Below are positions 6,051 to 8,659 of a DNA stretch of 8,659 nt, piece by piece; positions within the stretch are counted from its first letter, which is position 1; every line of letters starts with the position of its first letter. A program made the translations under genes and the position numbers. Below the pieces are notes generated by a model. That model was not told where the DNA came from. It did not search any database and saw only the letters and a list, made by a program, of their open reading frames with translations. The stretch is from Deltaproteobacteria bacterium (GTDB taxonomy: Bacteria; Desulfobacterota; Syntrophobacteria; BM002), in NCBI GenBank assembly GCA_020350905.1, contig CP070843.1:1253862-1262520 (forward strand). Direction: 5' to 3'.

Positions 6051-7004
6051 ATGAAGCGAAAACGAATAACCATAATGTGGATGCCGTCGGTGAGTTCCAA
6101 ATCCCGAACCTTCTCTCTCCCAGTCATAGCCCTGTACATTTTTGTGGGCATGTTGTTGCTCTCTTGGGCACTGTTGGCCACAGGGGGATACTTTGGCAAT
6201 CGTCTCTATCATGACTATATCCAGGTACGGGAGAAAAATACCGATCTGCTTCAGAAGGAGAGGGAGTTGGATGCACTTCGCCAGACCATGGAGCGCATCC
6301 AAAAGGATGAAAATACCATCCGGAGCTTTCTCGGCCTGGAAAAGGGTCACGAAGAGACAAGCGGTCTCGGGCAGGGAGGTGAGCCCTCACCGGATCTCTC
6401 GACCATCGCCCCAACGGATGCCATGGCCAGCGGCAGCATGCCATTCCCTGCCAAGCCCAGACAGGTCTCCGTCCTCCAAAGGGCCCAGCAGTTGGAGACG
6501 GACCTGCAGGAGCTGGTGGGAACGATGCGAAGCCAGCGGCAGACCTGGGATAGCACGCCGAGTATTATTCCTATGGACGGGACCAATTACTGGTTTTCCT
6601 CAGGATTCGGCTGGCGACGCAGTCCATTCACTGGTCTGAAAGAGTTCCACAATGGCTTGGATATCAGTGGTCGCAAGGGCACACCCATTATAGCACCGGC
6701 CAATGGCAAGGTAGTAAAGAAAGGATATGATAAGTATCTAGGTAAGTATCTCAAGATAGACCACGGCGGGAGCATCATTACCACCTATGGGCATCTGTCC
6801 GGCTACAATGTAAGTCCCGGCCAGAAAGTCGAGCGAGGGGCGACCATTGCTTTTATAGGCAACAGCGGTCTCTCGACGGGCAACCACCTGCATTACATGA
6901 TCAAGGTCAAGAATCGGTGTGTGAATCCTCTTCATTACATCCTGAACGCGAAGGCCAACCGTCTCCTGGTCCGCCCTTTGCGAGTTGAGGGTGGCGGACA
7001 ATGA
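6051..7004 (+). CDS. Membrane-anchored M23 (LytM-type) peptidoglycan endopeptidase
   Basis: M23 peptidases cut peptide cross-links of peptidoglycan in the periplasm using zinc. The 317-residue product has a short basic N-terminus, one membrane helix (about 23-46), a coiled coil (about 54-95), a Pro/Gly/Ser-rich linker (about 100-138), a second helical stretch (about 139-163), and an M23 domain (about 180-297) beginning SSGFGWRRSP. All metal and catalytic residues are present: H200 and D204 in HNGLD, H248 in TTYGHLS, and H279/H281 in HLHY. It is therefore predicted active, unlike EnvC-type activators with degenerate sites. The ATG at 6051 has only a weak AGG-containing ribosome site. The stop overlaps the bactofilin start as ATGA, indicating translational coupling. 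M23-bactofilin pairs are known to shape curved or helical cells in several proteobacteria; here that role is inferred. Confidence 0.93.
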   Translation: MKRKRITIMWMPSVSSKSRTFSLPVIALYIFVGMLLLSWALLATGGYFGNRLYHDYIQVREKNTDLLQKERELDALRQTMERIQKDENTIRSFLGLEKGHEETSGLGQGGEPSPDLSTIAPTDAMASGSMPFPAKPRQVSVLQRAQQLETDLQELVGTMRSQRQTWDSTPSIIPMDGTNYWFSSGFGWRRSPFTGLKEFHNGLDISGRKGTPIIAPANGKVVKKGYDKYLGKYLKIDHGGSIITTYGHLSGYNVSPGQKVERGATIAFIGNSGLSTGNHLHYMIKVKNRCVNPLHYILNAKANRLLVRPLRVEGGGQ

Positions 7005-7456
7005 AAATCAAGAATAAGAAGGAGAAGAGTCTGTCCTTGGATACTCTCATTGGGATCAATACTGTCTTCGAAGGGTCAATCCAGAGTGAGCGAAGTGTCT
7101 GTGTGGAAGGCAGCATAAGAGGCAGGATCGAAGCCAAAGGTGAGGTGGTTGTGGGCCGCCGGGGCAAGGTCGAGGCTGATATTTATGCAGACTCGGTGGT
7201 GGTAGGCGGTCAGATTATTGGCAACATCAACGCTCGGAGTCGATTGGAAATCACTGCCACGGGGCGGGTAACCGGAGACGTTGAGGCAACAAAAATAACC
7301 GTTGCCGAGGGCGGCATGGTGGAAGGTTCGTTCAAGATGATGGAGGCAGTGGAATCCGCATATCCACAGTTGGAAAGTGGCTTATCTATGGAAGAAAGTG
7401 ATCAGTCCAACATCCAATCCCCACCTGATCCCATCGAAAGCCTACCCCAGGCGTGA
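7001..7456 (+). CDS. Bactofilin family cytoskeletal protein
   Basis: Bactofilins polymerise without nucleotide into membrane-associated filaments that position cell-wall enzymes. The 151-residue product has a basic N-terminal tail (1-12), then the core from about residue 15 to 111: DTLIGINTVFEGSI, followed by short beta-helix repeats with recurring G.I/V patterns (VEGSIRGRI, GKVEADI, VGGQIIGNI, ATGRVTGDVEA, EGGMVEGSF). A disordered acidic and Pro-rich C-tail (about 118-151) follows. Length and layout fit the family. It overlaps the M23 peptidase stop by four bases (ATGA), so the two are coupled, which fits a filament that localises the peptidase. The basic N-terminus could contact the membrane or the short cytoplasmic tail of the peptidase; this is inference. 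Confidence 0.95.
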   Translation: MKIKNKKEKSLSLDTLIGINTVFEGSIQSERSVCVEGSIRGRIEAKGEVVVGRRGKVEADIYADSVVVGGQIIGNINARSRLEITATGRVTGDVEATKITVAEGGMVEGSFKMMEAVESAYPQLESGLSMEESDQSNIQSPPDPIESLPQA

Positions 7457-7628
7457 GACAAGTTCCAAATTCTGCAACTTAAGACCTCATAATTCGAGAA
7501 TGCGCACGGATTCTTGCGATCCGTTTGATTCACAGCTACCTGCTCGAATGGGGTAGACTACAGACGTAGTGCAGGAGGTGACCAAGAGACTTCTCTAAAC
7601 GAGGTTGACACCATTGTAGAGATGCGAC

Positions 7629-8384
7629 ATGAGGAACGATTACTCAGTCACTATCTTTTCCAGGCACAAGGGTAAAACCTTTACCTTTCATCTGGGTCGG
7701 CGCTTCATATACGTGCCGATGGTCATTTTGATCGTTTTGGTGGTGAGTTGTGTTCTTTTAGGACAATCCTATTTGCAGGAACGCGAGGAACGCCAGCGAC
7801 TTGAAGGAAGAGTCGCCCTGCTCGAACAGCTTATGGCTAAATTCGAAGAGCGAGCGGTTAGACAGGGCGGGGGAGCTTTCTCAAAAGGGGTGGCGCAACC
7901 TGCAGCCCAGCCGACAGTAGAGGTCGCTCTCGTACCGGAGGAAAAGGAAGAGAAGCCAGAGTCTCAGGCGCCAGAGCTTCAGATCGGCGGCAATGCAGAA
8001 GTCGATTCTCGACCCATTGCTAGAATCGATGAGGCCAAAGTCAGTTCCCTGGAAGAAGACAGGGAAGGCTTTCGGTTCGTTTTCAAGCTGGTTAACTTGA
8101 TTGGTGAGCCAATAGCAGGGAATGTGGCCATTATTGCCTCTCTTAGACCACCTCACCAGCCGCGTTTCGTCTCCTTTCCCTCTATGAAATTAACTGAGGG
8201 AATGCCGGTCAGGTTGAGAAAGTCGGTGGGGTACAATATCCGCCATTTCAAGGAGGTGACCGGCAGATTCTACTTCCCTTTCTCCTACTCCGAGTCTTTT
8301 CGGATATTGATCTACGACCGAGATGAGGAACTGGTCTTAGACTCTACTTTTCTTGCTGAAGATGTGACCGTTCACGGGCCCTAG
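7629..8384 (+). CDS. Single-pass membrane coiled-coil protein with a C-terminal beta-rich domain, function unknown
   Basis: The 251-residue product starts DYSVTIFSRHKGKTFTFHL, a basic segment, then has a membrane helix (about 27-46), a coiled coil (about 48-75), an Ala/Pro/Glu-rich linker (about 80-135), and a probable beta-sandwich domain (about 146-246, from FRFVFKLVN to FRILIYDRDEELVLDSTF). The N-terminal half resembles the anchor region of many M23 peptidases, but no HxxxD or HxH metal motif is present. The tail (FKEVTGRFYFPFSY...FRILIYD) recalls the layout of DUF6776-type proteins; this is a guess from memory. The ATG at 7629 is the only in-frame start after TAG at 7617-7619; its ribosome site is weak. 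It lies 172 bases after bactofilin, a gap with only a weak hairpin, so it may belong to the same unit. A periplasmic partner of the peptidase is plausible but unproven. Confidence 0.85.
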   Translation: MRNDYSVTIFSRHKGKTFTFHLGRRFIYVPMVILIVLVVSCVLLGQSYLQEREERQRLEGRVALLEQLMAKFEERAVRQGGGAFSKGVAQPAAQPTVEVALVPEEKEEKPESQAPELQIGGNAEVDSRPIARIDEAKVSSLEEDREGFRFVFKLVNLIGEPIAGNVAIIASLRPPHQPRFVSFPSMKLTEGMPVRLRKSVGYNIRHFKEVTGRFYFPFSYSESFRILIYDRDEELVLDSTFLAEDVTVHGP

Positions 8385-8414
8385 CCAGAGGAACCAGCCC
8401 CTTCACTCTATCCC

Positions 8415-8459
8415 TCCGAACTCTCCGAACCCTCTGAACTCTCCAAACTCTCGGGACCC
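8415..8459. repeat. Degenerate 9-base tandem repeat between convergent genes
   Basis: Five units of nine bases run head to tail: TCCGAACTC, TCCGAACCC, TCTGAACTC, TCCAAACTC and TCGGGACCC. They lie between the stop codons of two convergent genes and share the 9-base period of the array at 306-339, with a different unit. No convincing rho-independent terminator is seen in 8385-8475. Confidence 0.7.
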
Positions 8460-8475
8460 TCAGTTCCTTCCTTTT

Positions 8476-8659
8476 TCAGAGGGCAAGATCCTTCTCCAGT
8501 CGCTGCCAGCGCTGGACATGTTCCTTCATGTCTGCTGCGTCAAGAATTCCCTTTTCGCTGACAAAACCGGTAATGAGCTGCCTGGGAGTAATATCGAAGT
8601 ATACATTATCGCAATGTTTCTCTTGCCGGGACCAGACTTCCCTGCCCGATTTGGACTCC
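8476..8659 (-). CDS. C-terminal end of a probable IF-2B/MtnA-family isomerase (start beyond right edge)
   Basis: Hand translation of the minus strand gives 60 residues ending at TGA (8478-8476): EVWSRQEKHCDNVYFDITPRQLITGFVSEKGIL, then a charged helical tail ending LEKDLAL. The NVYFDITPRQLITGFVSEKG stretch matches the conserved end of the eIF-2B-alpha/MtnA/ribose-1,5-bisphosphate isomerase superfamily (N.AFDVTP..LITA.ITE.G). MtnA members isomerise 5-methylthioribose-1-phosphate in methionine salvage; others are sugar-phosphate isomerases. The fragment cannot tell these apart. The tail after EKG is longer than in many MtnA proteins. It is convergent with the membrane protein gene, with 91 bases between the stops. 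Confidence 0.7.
   Translation of the reverse strand, partial: ESKSGREVWSRQEKHCDNVYFDITPRQLITGFVSEKGILDAADMKEHVQRWQRLEKDLAL

Noticed and set aside
5822..6350. Minus-strand open frames of 125 and 105 residues over the M23 leader and gene
   Set aside because: No recognisable domain or ribosome site; they overlap the regulatory region and the well-supported M23 gene.
7506..7528. ACGGAT/ATCCGT hairpin followed by TTTG after bactofilin
   Set aside because: Only six pairs with an interrupted T-run; not a convincing terminator.
7571..7597. AGGAGGTGA with no ATG after it, before the third module gene
   Set aside because: The GTG frame within it ends after six codons, and an in-frame TAG at 7617-7619 blocks a longer start for the next gene.

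Overview
The window reads as chromosomal DNA from a Gram-negative-type bacterium of about 50% GC with a sigma-54 regulatory system. No mobile element, CRISPR array, rRNA or tRNA is visible. SecA carries an expanded region after the ATPase motif IIb, of the kind I associate with the Bacteroidetes/Chlorobi (FCB) lineages and neighbouring candidate phyla. The pairing of M23 peptidase with bactofilin near secA and argJ also recalls Desulfobacterota. I cannot fix the phylum; an uncultured FCB-related or deltaproteobacterium-like lineage is my best inference.

Left part, minus strand: a putative stand-alone N-acetylglutamate synthase (argA, 3793-3329), then secA (3263-420), then the 5' end of argJ (215 to beyond the left edge). 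Two arginine genes thus bracket the protein-export motor. Upstream of argA lies a 256-base control region with a strong sigma-70 promoter, an overlapping sigma-54-like site, and inverted repeats that would fold the leader RNA into a nested stem with a competing hairpin.

Centre, minus strand: a GAF-AAA+-Fis sigma-54 activator (5558-4050) with a near-perfect Shine-Dalgarno sequence.

Right part, plus strand, divergent from the activator: a membrane-anchored M23 peptidase with all metal ligands (6051-7004), a bactofilin overlapping it by 4 bases (7001-7456), and a membrane coiled-coil protein of unknown function (7629-8384). This looks like an envelope or cell-shape module: a peptidoglycan endopeptidase, a cytoskeletal polymer that could position it, and a possible partner. 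The 492-base divergent region holds a well-spaced sigma-54 -24/-12 element pointing at the module, a candidate sigma-70 promoter, and several hairpins in the long leader. At the right edge a convergent minus-strand gene ends (8659-8476); its C-terminus resembles the IF-2B/MtnA isomerase family.

The main hypothesis is that the GAF-type activator controls the divergent M23-bactofilin module through sigma-54, and perhaps also argA-secA on its other side. Short intergenic tandem repeats of 7- and 9-base period occur around argJ and before the right-edge gene; one array contains the argJ start codon.
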